Shown: positions 1 through 11,082 of the stretch, one piece after another
How positions within the stretch are numbered: the first letter of the stretch is position 1
Layout of the letters: the number at the start of each line of letters is the position of its first letter
From: Symsagittifera roscoffensis
Taxonomy: Eukaryota; Xenacoelomorpha; Acoela; Convolutidae
Assembly: GCF_963678635.1 (NCBI RefSeq)
Contig: NC_087062.1
Coordinates: 38,342,518-38,406,517 of the forward strand
Direction of reading: 5' to 3'
DNA: 64,000 nt
Program-made: the position numbers and the translations under genes
Notes under the pieces: generated by a model
Database searches by the model: none
Told to the model about the DNA's origin: nothing
The model's input: only the letters and a program-made list of their open reading frames with translations

Positions 1-342
1 GTTTTAGTTTTTTTTTTCAAATTTTTTGGTTTTCCACGCAAAACAACAGGTACCAAAAACAATAATTGGACAGGGTCGATTGATGTATCATATTAAAGCC
101 CTTTTAGTCGTGATTCGAACGACGCGTAAAACTTTCAATATCGAGCAAGCACGCGTGTAATTGGCTTTTTCATGAAGAAAGATGAGCCTATTCAATGAGT
201 TACAAGCCCTGAAAATAGTAAATCCTTCTAGTTAAGAAACCTGCAAAAAAATTCAAATTTCAAAAAACTTTATAATTTTTTTGAGAAACTTTCCTTCAGA
301 AAAAGAGCGCCTTTCAATTAATAAAAAAATCTTTTGAATCAG

Positions 343-602
343 GAGACTGGACTCCAAACTGGAAAGAGTCTGACAGAGAAAGAGCCAAAGGAAGGGGTTC
401 TCCTCTTGTAGTGCCAGTCGAAGTGAACCACATGCCTAGTATCTACCCAAAACTGACCCCATCACCCAATCAGGATAGCAGTGGGAGTAAACGCAGAGGG
501 AGGGGAAGTAGGGCAGGAGATGTGCCTCCTCCGATGAATCTGTTGAGTCCAAAAAACAGAGCTGTTCCACTCAAAGATGCACTCAAATCTCTCGCGCAGT
601 AA
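343..602 (+). CDS. Terminal coding exon of an unrecognised gene
   Basis: The frame ending in TAA at 600-602 stays open back to a splice-acceptor-like AATCAG ending at 342. It encodes about 86 residues rich in Pro, Ser, Arg and Gly, including a basic SKRRGRGSR patch and a hydrophobic end, VPLKDALKSLAQ. An AATAAA lies 85 bp past the stop, which fits a last exon better than a chance ORF. No ATG-led start or earlier exon is visible in the first 342 bases, so the gene would begin outside the window. The family is not recognised. The acceptor, the composition and the poly(A) signal are seen; that it is an exon is inference. Confidence 0.4.
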
Positions 603-686
603 GTTGAAATAGCGATGAACTGTTTTTTGTAAAGAAAGACAACTTGAAACATACTTTTCGACAACCATATCTAACACTTAATCGGC

Positions 687-692
687 AATAAA
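687..692 (+). promoter_or_regulatory. Poly(A) signal AATAAA
   Basis: Canonical AATAAA hexamer 85 bp downstream of the stop codon of the exon at 343-602, followed by a T-rich stretch. Its position is what makes the upstream ORF credible as a 3' terminal exon. Confidence 0.4.
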
Positions 693-702
693 TACGTTTC
701 AT

Positions 703-2002
703 CATCATCATCGTTAAATGTTACACCATCCTTGTTACTCGACGGTGAGATAACTGTCTAGTTTGGTGTTGGTCCCTTTTCATACATGAGGTAAATCAAG
801 AAATTCGCGAAAAACAATTTTATTCCACGCAAAGTGCCTGAAGTGGCCATTGTTGCACATTCGTAAACAAGAAGGAACCTAAAATGTTTACAAAGCCTGG
901 AGAAGCTTTTGTTTCGAAGCATTAGATGGAGAATTTGCCTAGTAATAACTGGGTTAATGCTCAAAGCCTCAATTCGCCATTGTTGCAAATGGATTCATGC
1001 GCCAAAATAAACCATTACGCTTGAAAAAATTCAAGCATGAGACCTAAAACCGGCCATCACTCACTAATAATCATCAAGCAGAAAAAAAATTAAAGAAAAG
1101 CAGACAAAAAAAAATAAAGAAAAGCAGACAAGTAACAGCATATTAACACAAAAATTTAGGGTAAAAAAGACCTTCAGCTAAGACCTAAAAAGGCGGTACG
1201 AAAACCCCGCTTTTGTTTTCGGTGGCGTTCCGAGCGAGCATGGAATCCATCCCTTGCAACATCTTTTCGACATCTAAACTTGGTTGACTATACAAATGGT
1301 ATGTTGTAAAGTTCAGTCAAACGCATGTCACATAGAGTTAAATTTCGAATTGTCTATCTCTGGCTTCTGCGGCCAAGTAGAGAATTAGAGAAAGAAATGA
1401 AGTTCTGATCATCTTTTAAAGAAATTTTTGCACCAAAAACTAATTATTCAGCACCTGTGTCTTCGTTCACATTGTGCTCAGCGTTTCTATCAGAGAAATT
1501 AAACGTCCTCGCCCCAAAAAAAATTAAACTCTAAATCTGGTCTACAACATTATCCCATCAGAATGTCACTATTATGCCGCCACAAAAAAGTTCGTAAAAC
1601 AATGCATTTTCAACGTTCTTTTTTAAGGTAACTTGAGGTTTTTGAACTTCCAGAAGTCAACAATTCTAGAACTTTAGAGCAACTTGACTGAAACGTTCTC
1701 TTTTCATATCATGAAGTCTAGTTTTATCTGCTGCTCATATTAAAAAAATTTGAAAGATATCCTAGATTTTTCCTTACAAGCTACATTTTTGTACATTCTA
1801 CTATTTGGCTATTATTTAATTCGGTTGAGTGACATAGCGACTGCAAGTGATGCAATAAAGATTTTTGGACAAGATTATTAATCTAACTAACACAAGTTGG
1901 TTTGTTATTATGAAAAAATTTGATGGAATGAAGTAATTGTGGCTTCGTTGATACTGTTAGCCTAAGAGTAATAAAAACTGAATTATCACCAAAACATGGT
2001 TT
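703..2002. other. AT-rich non-coding stretch
   Basis: Both strands are dense in stops and no splice-framed coding segment was recognised. A short imperfect direct repeat (agaaaagcagacaa) occurs twice near 1095-1128. Nothing else is supported. Confidence 0.5.
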
Positions 2003-2237
2003 TGTGAAAACTCAGAATTGCAAAAGTAAATTCTTATTTCAGTTGAATATGTTAACTAACTTAATCTTGCAAAGGTTTTAGTAGGAGAGTGGATAATAGA
2101 GGTCACACCGAAGGTGACAGACACACCGTTGGCTGCTACATGCAGGTATTTAATTAACACCAATAGAGTGACAGATGATTGACATGTGAATTGAAATGAT
2201 GACGAATTGAAAGAGATGTAAATAGCACTATATGACA
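2003..2237 (-). repeat. Element A 3' LTR
   Basis: A 235-bp repeat reading TGTGAAAA at its plus-strand left edge and ATATGACA at its right edge, giving TG..CA ends on both strands. It aligns with the copy at 7751 through shared blocks such as gttaactaacttaatcttgc and gtgacagatgattgacatg. The right edge is placed directly against the polypurine tract. Confidence 0.75.
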
Positions 2238-2248
2238 TTTCCCCTCTT
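2238..2248 (-). promoter_or_regulatory. Element A polypurine tract
   Basis: Minus-strand AAGAGGGGAAA abuts the 3' LTR. This is the site where plus-strand DNA synthesis is primed in LTR retrotransposons. Its exact junction with TGTCATAT supports the LTR boundary. Confidence 0.65.
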
Positions 2249-2470
2249 GTAAAAAAAAATGAAAAATTGAAAAAACTGGATGACTGAAACTGCGCGTATG
2301 TAAATTAGATTGATGATGATTTTGTTAAGCACTCAAAAGAAAGGCAAAATTTAACTATGGCTCCAACTAAACTTTAAACAACCTAAATACCGCCGAAGGC
2401 GATGAACCATTGAGTTTTTGGTAGACCCTTTTACAGAGCAACCAGCCTTCTCCCTGGACTCTAGAAAGTT

Positions 2471-3222
2471 TTAACAAGTTTTGAGTTTGATTTCAATTTT
2501 ATCCTCTTTTTCTTTTTCTATTTCTTCCCCTCCTCGGTTTTCTTTGTGATATGGTCGACCAAGAACCCCCCTCCCCCCTGTTTTTATTTTTGTAACGGCC
2601 GTTCGCTTCCGCCCGCTCTTTCGCGATGTAGTAGTTTCGCAGCTATCGTTTGAATCCTGACTACTATTTGACACCAGTCGCTGTCTCGTTCCCCGTTTTT
2701 TCGTCGTTTTGGTCTCGTTTGCTTTGTTTGATCCTGCTTAGTTTTTTCGCTGTTTGCCTCTACAGTGTCCTTCGGTACTGACTCTACTAAATCCGTTGTT
2801 GACGCTTATGATCGTGCATTTTCTTGATGAATGTCGGGTAACGCCCCTTCTTGATGAATGTGGAATCTCTGGCTCGTAGTTGGCTTTTTCAGAGTTCTTG
2901 GCGAGGTACATTTTGTTGCGTCCATTTTGTTCTTCTTTTTTGTTAGTTCCTTTTGTTTAACGATTTGAGGCGTAGGCGGCTGAGGAAGATTTTTATGGAC
3001 CTTCTTGGCTGGTTTCTTGGACGATGTCACCGCTGATTTCCTAAGAACCACGCAATTGTCCAGAATGATTGTGTGATTGTTAGTTGATTTTACGCTAGCA
3101 TTAACTTTTCCATACCTTTGGAGCTTCCGATCTCCCGTGCGCTGGTACAATTGACCTGACGGCCCTGGTCTTGATTCTGATGTGTCGGGCTTATGTATTA
3201 GAGGTTCGTCCTGTTGACCCAA
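2471..3222 (-). pseudogene. Element A pol C-terminal tail fragments
   Basis: Two minus-strand open segments (3222-2806 and 2674-2471) encode Lys/Pro/Ser-rich, low-complexity protein with no recognised domain. The second starts MSNSSQDSND and ends just inside the 3' LTR. They lie downstream of the integrase remnants, where Gypsy elements carry a variable charged tail after the integrase C-terminal region. They could alternatively belong to a separate 3' ORF; no signal peptide or membrane segment typical of an envelope protein is seen. Frames are interrupted between them. Confidence 0.45.
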
Positions 3223-3299
3223 CTGTTGCTCGTCGGTCAGTCTCCTAGGGTGGTTCCTACTCTTAATATCGTAGACCAGAACTCATAGAACTTCCCAGT

Positions 3300-4578
3300 T
3301 AGTGTCTGCAGGGTGTGGAAGGTCCTGCACCGAGGGATCGTTGTTATCTAAACGTGAAGATTTTTCTTTCAGTACTTTCGATCAGTTCAAATGCTGAAGG
3401 AAATTTTTTCGTGAGGTTTTTTAGAACAGTATTTGCTTTCCTCCCATGGTGCGCTTCAAATGTTGTTAGTTTAGTCGTAGCGTTAACAGAAAACCTAAGC
3501 ACTCCAATTGCTCGTTCCAACATTTTCCCCAACGCCTCCGGATTTTCTTTTTTTTTTCGCGTAATTGAGAATTGAGTTTTTCATACTTTCTATTGTTCAC
3601 TCCAGGCATCCCGTAGCCTGATGGTAGTTCACAAGCGATTTTAAGATTTCGATTTTCTCCGTGTTACAAAATCGTTCAACTTAACTAGACATGAAATTTG
3701 TTCCCTGCGAGGCACATCGTTGGTTACAATATATGTTCTCAAAAACTTTAGATTTTTTATTTGCACAGACCATAGCCGATGACCAGCAAGAGAAACAATC
3801 CACTGCTATAATAACAGATATTTTTTACTCCTATAGATAATTAATGGGACCCCAAAAATCAATTTGTACCGCTTCATTAGGTTCCCTAGGTTCTACAGTT
3901 TGTCCCATATTCTTTTTTGATATTAGTTTTTGATGTTCTTACCCAAATCTGTACACTCTGTACAATTTTCGGCCATAGAAGCTATGGACCGGTAGATATA
4001 CGGGTACTAAAAATCCTTGGCGGCCTGGAACATGTTTGATTTTCCATGATGGTAATAGTGTATACGGTTGTTAATGGCTGTAGTCAAAGAGTTTGGAATC
4101 ACAAATTTGTCGTCCATCCACACAACGTTCTCTCGTACATACAAATTGTTTATGAATTGCGCATAGCATAAGTTGGGTATCTTTCTTTTAAAATCTCTCG
4201 TATAGTGCTCAGTTGTGGATCGGATTGGTAATTGGTTTCAATAAATTGTAGGTTAAAAAGTTCCGGTAAAGAAGTAGGTTTACTATCTACTTTGTATCCC
4301 CGCGGTGCAATGGCCATTACTAAACTGTTAGGATCAACTGGTGGAATGGTTTCGCAGGCAAAAGCCGAGGGTAATGAAAGAACTGTGTTTTTTATTGTTG
4401 ATCTAGATTTTTTAGTTATTGCTTCTAAATTCGGTGTTCTCGATACTAGTATTTCTTCTATTTCTTCACTATCACTATGTAAGCTAGGATGTCTTTTTAA
4501 AAATCGCTCTAGTTTCCAAAAACTTCTCTCCATGCTTTTTTCAATAACGTAATTTGAATTTTTCCAGCTTGATTTCAA
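3300..4578 (-). pseudogene. Element A integrase remnant
   Basis: The minus strand between RNase H and the tail carries broken integrase-type sequence. A leading segment (4578-4150) ends LSTIREILKERYPTYAMR. Next, across stops, comes an HHC2-like region with a YHHGK motif and a CTEC motif, as in the integrase zinc-binding domain (plus-strand 3,960-4,100). After that comes a degraded core, then a segment at 3532-3344 with MLERAIGVLRFSVNATTK and TFEAHHGRKAN. Such sequences are typical of the region after the DDE catalytic core, where Gypsy integrases keep a TPFELHYGR-like motif. At least five stops or frame changes show that no functional integrase can be made. Confidence 0.6.
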
Positions 4579-5070
4579 ATTAATAAAAGCCCCAGCTCAA
4601 TTTTCATCCATTTTACGGGACCGTTGGAGTATTCCACGTGTTCGTTTATCATTGGCTAATTCATTCTCGCATGACACGACGCCCTCTAGTGGCAAATTGT
4701 GTGACGAGAATTTGCATAACGCATGCGTTTTAGTTAATTGTCTTTGATGTGCGAGAAATACCGGTCCCGCGGCGGAGTCGTTTTGATCTTATCCCAAGGC
4801 GCTACGTATTAATTTAATTTTAACCAGTGTGAACCTTCTATCAAACGCGCTGCCAGCACCGCGGCGCCATTTGGATTACGAGATAAGTAATGCGCCTAGC
4901 CACTTTTCGCCCCTGGCTTATGCTCTACTACGAAATCAAAGGGAATCAAACGATCTAACCATCTTGTAAGTCGGCTGAGCATCGTCTTATTTTCTTATTG
5001 TTTCCGTTCAAAAAAGATACTAAAGCTTTATGATCAGTAATTACGTAGAACTTCCTGCCCAACACATAAT

Positions 5071-5304
5071 TTAGAAAATAATTGGCCCCAATACCGCCGC
5101 TAACATTTCAAGTTCGTTTGTTGAGTATTTCTTTTCAGCCTCGCTTAAGAATCTTGAAGCAAACGAAATGGACCTCCACCCTTCGGGGCCTATTTGTTTC
5201 AGCACCGCCCCCAATCCCTTGTGGCTTGCGTCACAAACAATGCGGATGTCACGGTGCACATCAAAAAGCCGTAGCTCGTCAATGTTTGCCATTTGCAGTT
5301 TCAA
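5071..5304 (-). pseudogene. Element A RNase H fragment
   Basis: A 77-codon minus-strand segment resembles the Ty3/Gypsy RNase H that degrades the RNA strand of RNA:DNA hybrids. It shows IRIVCDASHKGLGAVLKQ, with the catalytic DAS-type aspartate, followed by ISFASRFLSEAEKKYSTNEL with the conserved glutamate. The remainder of the domain is lost to frameshifts. It sits directly 3' of the RT fragment in element A, in the expected pol order. Confidence 0.75.
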
Positions 5305-5524
5305 TTTTTTAAATGCCGCCTAACACTTGTCCGACCATATAAATTCGTTTTTTCGACTAAGTAAGGGACGTATTGGAGCGGATGTTTCGGCTAACGCTGG
5401 TAAAAATTTATGAAGACTAAGTAACCCCATAAAAGACTTAAGCGGTAACAACGTCTGCGGCGGTTTTAAGGTTTCTATAGGTTCGGTTTTCCACACCAAC
5501 GGCGTAATTCCCGTCAGTGTAATT

Positions 5525-5857
5525 TTATGACACAGCCACGCGCAGTCCTTTTGATATTTTTAGCGACATATTTTTCCGATCTAGCTTGCGCAAGATCTTT
5601 TCAACAGTGGAGATAAGATCAATCTCCGACATTTTCGAGACCACTAGAATGTCATCGATGAACGCGTGGGCTTGGGGAAACTTTGAAACAATTCTATCCA
5701 TCGTTCGTTGAAATTCCGCCGGCAACGTTGTAAGGCCGTAAAAACTGGTTTTGAAACGGTACGTACCGGTCGATTTTCGCCCAATAAGTGAAAAATTACA
5801 CTGAATGCTCGTATCCGCTCTTAGAGGAAGTTGCCCATACGCGTACGTCAAATCCAT
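5525..5857 (-). pseudogene. Element A reverse transcriptase, palm part
   Basis: The minus-strand segment carries the hallmark Gypsy RT blocks. These are MDLTYAYGQLPLRAD (catalytic Asp block, usually DL..GY.Q), FKTSFYGLTTLPAEFQRTMD (block 4, with the usual FGL..AP changed to YGLTTLP) and AFIDDILVVSKM, where FIDD stands for the catalytic Y/F-x-D-D. It is separated from the upstream RT/protease frame (6573-5848) by one frameshift around 5850. Both catalytic aspartates of the DD motif remain, so loss of function comes from frame breaks rather than active-site change. Confidence 0.8.
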
Positions 5858-6573
5858 TGTTGAAAAAAAATCTTCCCCGGTTTTCGTTCACTTATCGTTT
5901 GTCCGACGGTATCCATTAGTTCTTCACTATTCTGCATTTGTTTGTTCAATTCCCTAGATTCCAATGCTAATTTAACTGACCCATCCTTCATTACTGTAAT
6001 GAAGATTGGCGAAACGAAGTTTTCATCCAAACATTCTTTCAATTTTTCAATATGTCTCTGTTCCAACAATTTTGTAATTTCTTTATCTTTATTTACTTGT
6101 AGCGTGATCAGAACTCGCCGTTTTACTGTTGTACTGGGTTTCATTTTAAAAAAAAACGCCTGTTCTTTATAGTTCCTAATTTTTCCTACTATGTTAAACT
6201 GTTTCGCGAATTGCTTACTGAAATATTCCTGCCACGGGGTCAACTGTGGTCCCAGATTTTCAGCCGCGTCATGGTCAATCGTCATCACCGTGCCTTCAAA
6301 TTGTTGTTGGATTAGTTTCAGTCCCAGTTTGTCCATTAAATCTCGTCCAATTATCGATGGTCTGATTCCTCCTATCACTCGTATCCTTGCCGTGGTGTTC
6401 CATCCATTTGATTCCAGTATTACTGTCATGGCTCCAGGCAACTTCAATGGGTTGTTACCATAGTCGCAGTACTCCGTTGTGTCAACTTCTCCAATCCAAC
6501 GTTTAGTGAACCCAAGGTGCTTCTTAGTTCTCCCACCGTAAAAATTGAGATAGGCAATCCGCTGTCCATCCAC
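5848..6573 (-). pseudogene. Element A protease-RT linker and RT N-terminus
   Basis: A 241-codon minus-strand frame. Its first half contains GGIRPSIIGRDLMDKLGL, the C-terminal flap and ILGRD-type region of retroviral-like aspartic proteases. Its second half contains ITKLLEQRHIEKLKE and VSPIFITVMKDGSVKLALES, the start of the RT fingers (normally SPWASPIV.V.KKDG..R.C.D). It overlaps by frame change with the protease frame upstream and the RT palm downstream. Confidence 0.7.
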
Positions 6574-6965
6574 ACTCGCGTAGCTTTCTGGTTTATCTTT
6601 ACTGATAACTGCGATCCCGTCACTTTTAGCTCGGTAGACTTTTTGGATCGAATTGCCATTACAACGTAAGCGCCCGAACTGTCCGCGTCCCAGGAAGGCA
6701 ATTGGGCAGGCACCTTTGGCCAGCCGTGATCCACCCAGCCCACCGAACTTCCTCGCTCCAGTGGACCATCCTCCGCATTTTCGGTGTATTCCAAAAAATC
6801 CCCGTCTTGTTCCTGGATCATATGTACTCCCCCTCTTCCCCTACTGAGTGTACTTTTGCTTCGGCAAGTTCTTTCATAGTGTCCAACTTTCCTGCAGTGA
6901 TTACAAGTAACATTCTTCGCTGGGCATTTACTCATATGCTCTGGCGTAAATCCCTGTTGTAGCAT
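6444..6965 (-). pseudogene. Element A nucleocapsid and protease N-terminus
   Basis: A 173-codon minus-strand frame. Residues near the start contain CNHCRKVGHYERTC, a C-x2-C-x4-H-x4-C zinc knuckle that binds genomic RNA in Gag nucleocapsid. About 100 residues later, TRVWMDSGLPISIF gives the DSG active-site triad of an aspartic protease. The Gag-to-protease order is standard. The frame is lost after the protease active site and resumes as 6573-5848 in another frame. Confidence 0.75.
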
Positions 6966-6969
6966 TTCT

Positions 6970-7625
6970 TACTACTTTAATTAAATCTTCCTCCTCTTGC
7001 AAATCCGCGTCCAGAATATGATCCTCTTCTTCGTTGCTGTGGGTTTTTGTATCCCCCTCGGATAATACCGACCGGTTCCTGCGTGATCTGTAGAACACCT
7101 CGCGATGGTCTTGACGTTGTTCCTCCTCCGGTATTTGTAGAGACATAAGACTTTGCGCATTTTTTGCCTCATTCGTAGGACAAAGCTATTTTGTAAACTT
7201 CTTCCGACGTCTTCGTTGGTTGACAGAAATCATTCTGTGCTTCACGGTTGTTCATATTAACAATGAAAACATCCCGCAATATCCAATCCTCCAATGTGCC
7301 AAAGTTGTACCTCGACTCCAATCTGCTGAAAACTGAGTGAAATTGCTCAAGTGACTCATAGAATTGTTATTTGCGTGATATTAGCTGGAAAATCTCATAA
7401 GTTTCATTTCTTTCCTTTTTGAATTCTGCCTCCAATGCGTCTACTGCCCTAGTACTATTACTCCTGCCGTTTCTCCCGCAGGCACAGGTATATGTTTGAG
7501 ATGATTGTTTGCTCGCAGGTCATTCTGTTCTTGCCAACCACTTCCTCAGCCAATGCTGTTATCTGAGCCTCTGTAAGTGATCCATCAAAGTGAATGTTCT
7601 TAGGGTTAATTCCGTGTTTGGCCAT
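6970..7625 (-). pseudogene. Element A gag N-terminal region
   Basis: Translated across frames on the minus strand, the region from the ATG at 7625 begins MAKHGINPKNIHFDGSL and continues for about 45 codons before the first stop. Further pieces follow, such as RDVFIVNMNNREAQ and RGVLQITQEP, reaching the zinc knuckle. Such an alpha-helical region ahead of the nucleocapsid is expected for Gag capsid. It is placed by position between the primer-binding site and the knuckle rather than by a strong family motif. Several frameshifts. Confidence 0.5.
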
Positions 7626-7737
7626 TATTCCCCATTGAAAGCGTGTGTACCAAAAATCTCAGAGCATTGGCGGCTCACTGTTTTTCGTAGGCCATTATCC
7701 GGTTATTCCTAATGGGTTCTTCCCCCAACATGGACCT

Positions 7738-7750
7738 GTTGGCTGCGCCA
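7738..7750 (-). promoter_or_regulatory. Element A primer-binding site
   Basis: Immediately inside the 5' LTR the minus strand reads TGGCGCAGCCAAC, the complement of a tRNA 3' end finishing ...GCGCCA. The TGG directly adjoining the LTR CA end is the standard signature of minus-strand priming. Confidence 0.65.
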
Positions 7751-7936
7751 TGTGAAAAATCCAAATTGCAATAGCAAATTCCGGTTTCAGTGGAATATGT
7801 TAACTAACTTAATCTTGCAAAACATAGTACGAGAGTGGATAATAGATTTCACACCGATGATGACAGACACACCGTTGGTTGGTACCTGCAGGTATTTAAT
7901 TAGCACCAATAGAGTGACAGATGATTGACATGTGAA
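7751..7936 (-). repeat. Element A 5' LTR (recognisable part)
   Basis: Aligns with 2003-2190 at moderate identity, with shared blocks gttaactaacttaatcttgc and aatagagtgacagatgattg. Similarity stops near 7936, about 47 bp short of the expected outer edge. The following sequence contains a 10-bp inverted repeat (CAGTTTGCTA near 7948, TAGCAAACTG near 8027), so a small insertion may have replaced the LTR end. Confidence 0.7.
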
Positions 7937-8049
7937 GTGTTAATAATCAGTTTGCTAGTTCCAATCAAGCTGATTTTAGTATTTTAGATTTTTGTACTTT
8001 ACCACCCCTTGTATATATGGATGACATAGCAAACTGACAATTGGAAAAG

Positions 8050-8970
8050 CGTAATGAACGCAAGAATTGGTAAAACATTTTAAGGTAGACAGATTTTATT
8101 AAAATTAACGCAAATTGAGAAAACTAGATCAATAGGCAATTTTTTTTGCTTGATAACTAATTTCCATTTTCGAAATTAGAGTCCATCACGTTTTTCGTGA
8201 CCTTTACGTTTTTGCTGTTCGATAGTGGAGTTTGCTTTTCTTTTAACAGCGGAAGTGCACTGAACTTGAAACGAAATCACAGAAAAATCACTACGTTCAA
8301 AACTCTTAATATATATTCCAAAATTCAACTCTTGTGAAGAATAAAATGAAAGCAAAGTAGTTTTACATGTTTGCTCATGCCAAACTAACTGGTTTGAATG
8401 TCATTGCACATGCAAAATCACATGATCACACATCTAAACTTTAAGAATTAAACATAGGATGTTCTTGCGTACACATGTGAAATTCCGTGAGCGTTCATGT
8501 AAATCTTAACAAAAGTTAGAGTCAGTCATTACAAACGAACTTTCCCATGAATTCACATTAACAAACGTGTAAGTTAGGCGAACAATTTCATTCGTGAGGT
8601 TTTAAAAATACATTAAAAAAAGAAATTTTTATCCAATGCTACAACACACGTTCACTTATAGAACCTTTTTGGCGGAAAAACACCTGAATGATTTTTGTTT
8701 TGAAAACATTTAAATTGGACAGTCATCAATCAAAACATTTGATTTCTAGATAGCCAAAATATGATTCAATATTACACAAGAAAAACTTCAACGACAAAAA
8801 GCGATTTAAAAAAGAAAAAAATACAAAAGTTATTCCATGTTAGCACTTTGCGCGAAGATACTTGAAGTCAAGAACATTTGTGCTACTTGAAACACATCCA
8901 GGAGATTCTTTTTTTTTGGGTTTTTGGGCTGTGTATTTTGTTGAAAATTTTGTGCTTAAAAACAATGTGC
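8050..8970. other. AT-rich non-coding stretch
   Basis: No coding or structural signal found. Stops are dense in all frames and several short A or T runs occur. Confidence 0.5.
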
Positions 8971-8973
8971 AAG

Positions 8974-9235
8974 AGGCACTTAGCATAGTGGTAGGCGTTC
9001 ACTTCGTGATCACAGACTGTGTAATCGATCCCCAACCAAGACAATGATAGTGTTTGAGGACAAGCTCTCACTTGACCTTCAGCTTCAGCTCTACCACAGC
9101 CTGACCAATTTTGGCTGCAATAGTGGTACCACTTGAAGATTCTAGACGCAAAAAAAACATCTCGGACCGCAAAAAAGAGCTTCACCTGCCATATTAACAC
9201 AGTCTTGAATGTGGTGAATTAAGATAAGCGGACTA
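8974..9235 (+). mobile_element. tRNA-derived SINE-like element
   Basis: The first about 70 bases look like a diverged tRNA. They have an A-box TTAGCATAGTGG and a B-box-like ATCGATCCC about 40 bp later. These are the internal RNA polymerase III promoter elements, but acceptor and arm pairing is poor. A non-tRNA body follows to about 9235. A tRNA-like head with intact pol III boxes and a longer unrelated body is the layout of a SINE. Only one copy was noticed in the window, so the family assignment is inference. Confidence 0.45.
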
Positions 9236-10615
9236 TGCTTAGGCAAGCTGCAAAACCTTTCATAGATCTTCTGCGAACCGCAGAAACAAAAAACAAACTA
9301 GTAATGCAAGTTAGGACATTCTTTAAGCTATCGTAAAGCAATAAACAATGAAAGAACTTAAAGAGCTAAGTTTTTACATAGTGCTTTTTCACATACAAAT
9401 TTAATTAGCGCTTTATCAGTTTCACATGTAATTTTAATTGAACGAGACAGACTATCAGGTTTTTTCTCAGGAAGTAGTTTTCGAAATGCGAACAGCCAAA
9501 TCTATATTTTGTATAGCTTTTAGACTTCTTTCAATTTATTTATTGAAGAGAAGTAAATTTTTGCATTCCTATAGCCAGTTGCTTTTCAAGTAGCAGAGAA
9601 TGTTCTAACCAAATTCATGAATATTATAAGCAAAATTTCTCTAAATTTTGTCGTTTTTTGTACGTGATCTGATAAAACAACTAAAAACATGCGTAAAAAG
9701 TTAGCAAAATAGGCACAATCAACAACAGTTGTCTTCAAAAAAAAAATAACAAACAAAAATTTGAACTTCAAAAAAACTTCAATTGCCAAAGAAGCGCTAA
9801 ACGAAGCTTCCTGATTTAGTATTCCTTTCAGCAAAGTAAAGTCCTTCTAGTTCAGTAAGCCAATTTTTATCGTTTGTTATCTATAACGAACGTTACTCGC
9901 TCAAAATTAGACCGCTTTCGATTAGATCGAGTTTTTCTCGACACTCAGAAAAATTTTCCAATTTTTAAAATGTTTTTCGAATCACCATTGATTATTTGTG
10001 GTACTTTATTTTGCTCGGATAAAAAAAATTTAAAAAGAACAAATTACACCCGATTACAAAGTACCCACCATTTTCAATGGTCGGAATAATTGAAGAAAAA
10101 AACCTAACTAGTTGTTTCAAAACTGGATTCTAATATTCAGATTTTTCAGCAAAAAATATAGAGGACCTTGTGATAAATCCAGTTTTTCGGCCATACAGGG
10201 TTTTTGTTCTACTAAAAACATGTCAGCCATTAAAACTTTTTGGAATTTAAAACAATGCATTACGAGGCCAAACTGTGCAATAAATTGAATTGTAGAATGA
10301 TTTTTGAAATTTAGAGGGACTTAATGGTGAGGAAAAAACCTACTAAATCAGAGTTCAGTCTTCAAAAATCTAAAACAAGCAGCGAATATCAGTGTTAGCG
10401 CATTAAAAAATCAAAGACAATGTTTTGCGGCCTGAGAAGTTGATTGACGACGGTCATTTAGTGAGATTTCTTTGCGGTTATTTAGCGAGAGTTTTTGCTG
10501 CGTCCTTTTAAATTACTGTCATTTTTCTACATGAACCAGTATACAGAGAATAGGAAATTGTTGGCAAAAAGCCATTGAAAAACAAAGCATGGTTTAAAAT
10601 CATATCTTATTTCAG
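9236..10615. other. AT-rich stretch upstream of the LIM-type exons
   Basis: No coding segment recognised. Being upstream of an exon that starts with a splice acceptor, this is probably intron or 5' sequence of the LIM-type gene. Any first exon could not be picked out. Confidence 0.4.
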
Positions 10616-11082
10616 AGACAGTGGCGAAAGAAGTGAGAGTAGCTACAGAGTTAGAGTCGGTTCCCTGCCGGGCACGGGTGATGACTCACACTCCTGCGAG
10701 GATCCAGAATGGACTCAAATCAAACGCATCCGGAGCAGTCTGTCGCGACCTGTGCTCCTGAAGACCGCTTCATTGTCTCAAGGCATTCGCACGGTCAGGT
10801 GCACGGTGTGCGAACAGAGCAGTAAGCACTGCACCACTGGTCTGTACAATCTCACGCTTCCAGTTTTGACGACATATCACGTGACGCCGTCTGGACAACC
10901 AATAACTCCCTGTGCCCAATCTACTCCTCATGCTGCGCGAAGTAAAATGGGAAAAGTGGTGGTTATTTGCGGGGCCTGTCTCAAATGCAGTCAGTGTCAC
11001 ATTTCTTTCATAGACGAAGAGTTTGAAGGAAGTGTGTATGTACAGAACCAAAGTCAAAGACGCGACTCGATATCGGTGACAG
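10616..11082 (+). CDS. LIM-type gene, exon with first Cys cluster
   Basis: The acceptor TTATTTCAG ends at 10615. The exon reads in one frame to a donor (ACAG then GTTGTA) at 11082, leaving one nucleotide, which fits the next exon. It encodes about 155 residues: a Ser/Arg-rich start, then a CTVC pair, a roughly 65-residue spacer, and CGACLKCSQCHISF, four cysteines each two residues apart. LIM domains bind two zinc ions through C-x2-C-x(16-23)-H-x2-C-x2-C-x2-C and mediate protein interactions. Here the spacer is unusually long and His is replaced, so this LIM-like unit is atypical. The start of the gene was not found. Splice sites are inferred. Confidence 0.55.

Larger units (their letters stand above)
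2003..8000 (-). mobile_element. Element A: decayed Ty3/Gypsy LTR retrotransposon
   Basis: A minus-strand LTR retrotransposon of about 6 kb. Two similar terminal repeats (2003-2237 and 7751 to at least 7936) bracket, in minus-strand order, gag, a CCHC zinc knuckle, an aspartic protease DSG motif, RT with FIDD, RNase H, integrase remnants and a charged tail. The order PR-RT-RH-IN is that of the Ty3/Gypsy superfamily. The 5' LTR (right side) is followed by TGGCGCAGCCAAC, a tRNA-complementary primer-binding site. The 3' LTR is preceded on the minus strand by the polypurine run AAGAGGGGAAA. Many stops and frameshifts make it inactive. No clear target-site duplication was found, and the outermost part of the right LTR is diverged or replaced. 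Confidence 0.85.

Noticed and set aside
758-988. 76-codon minus-strand ORF
   Set aside because: No recognisable features, no splice or poly(A) support.
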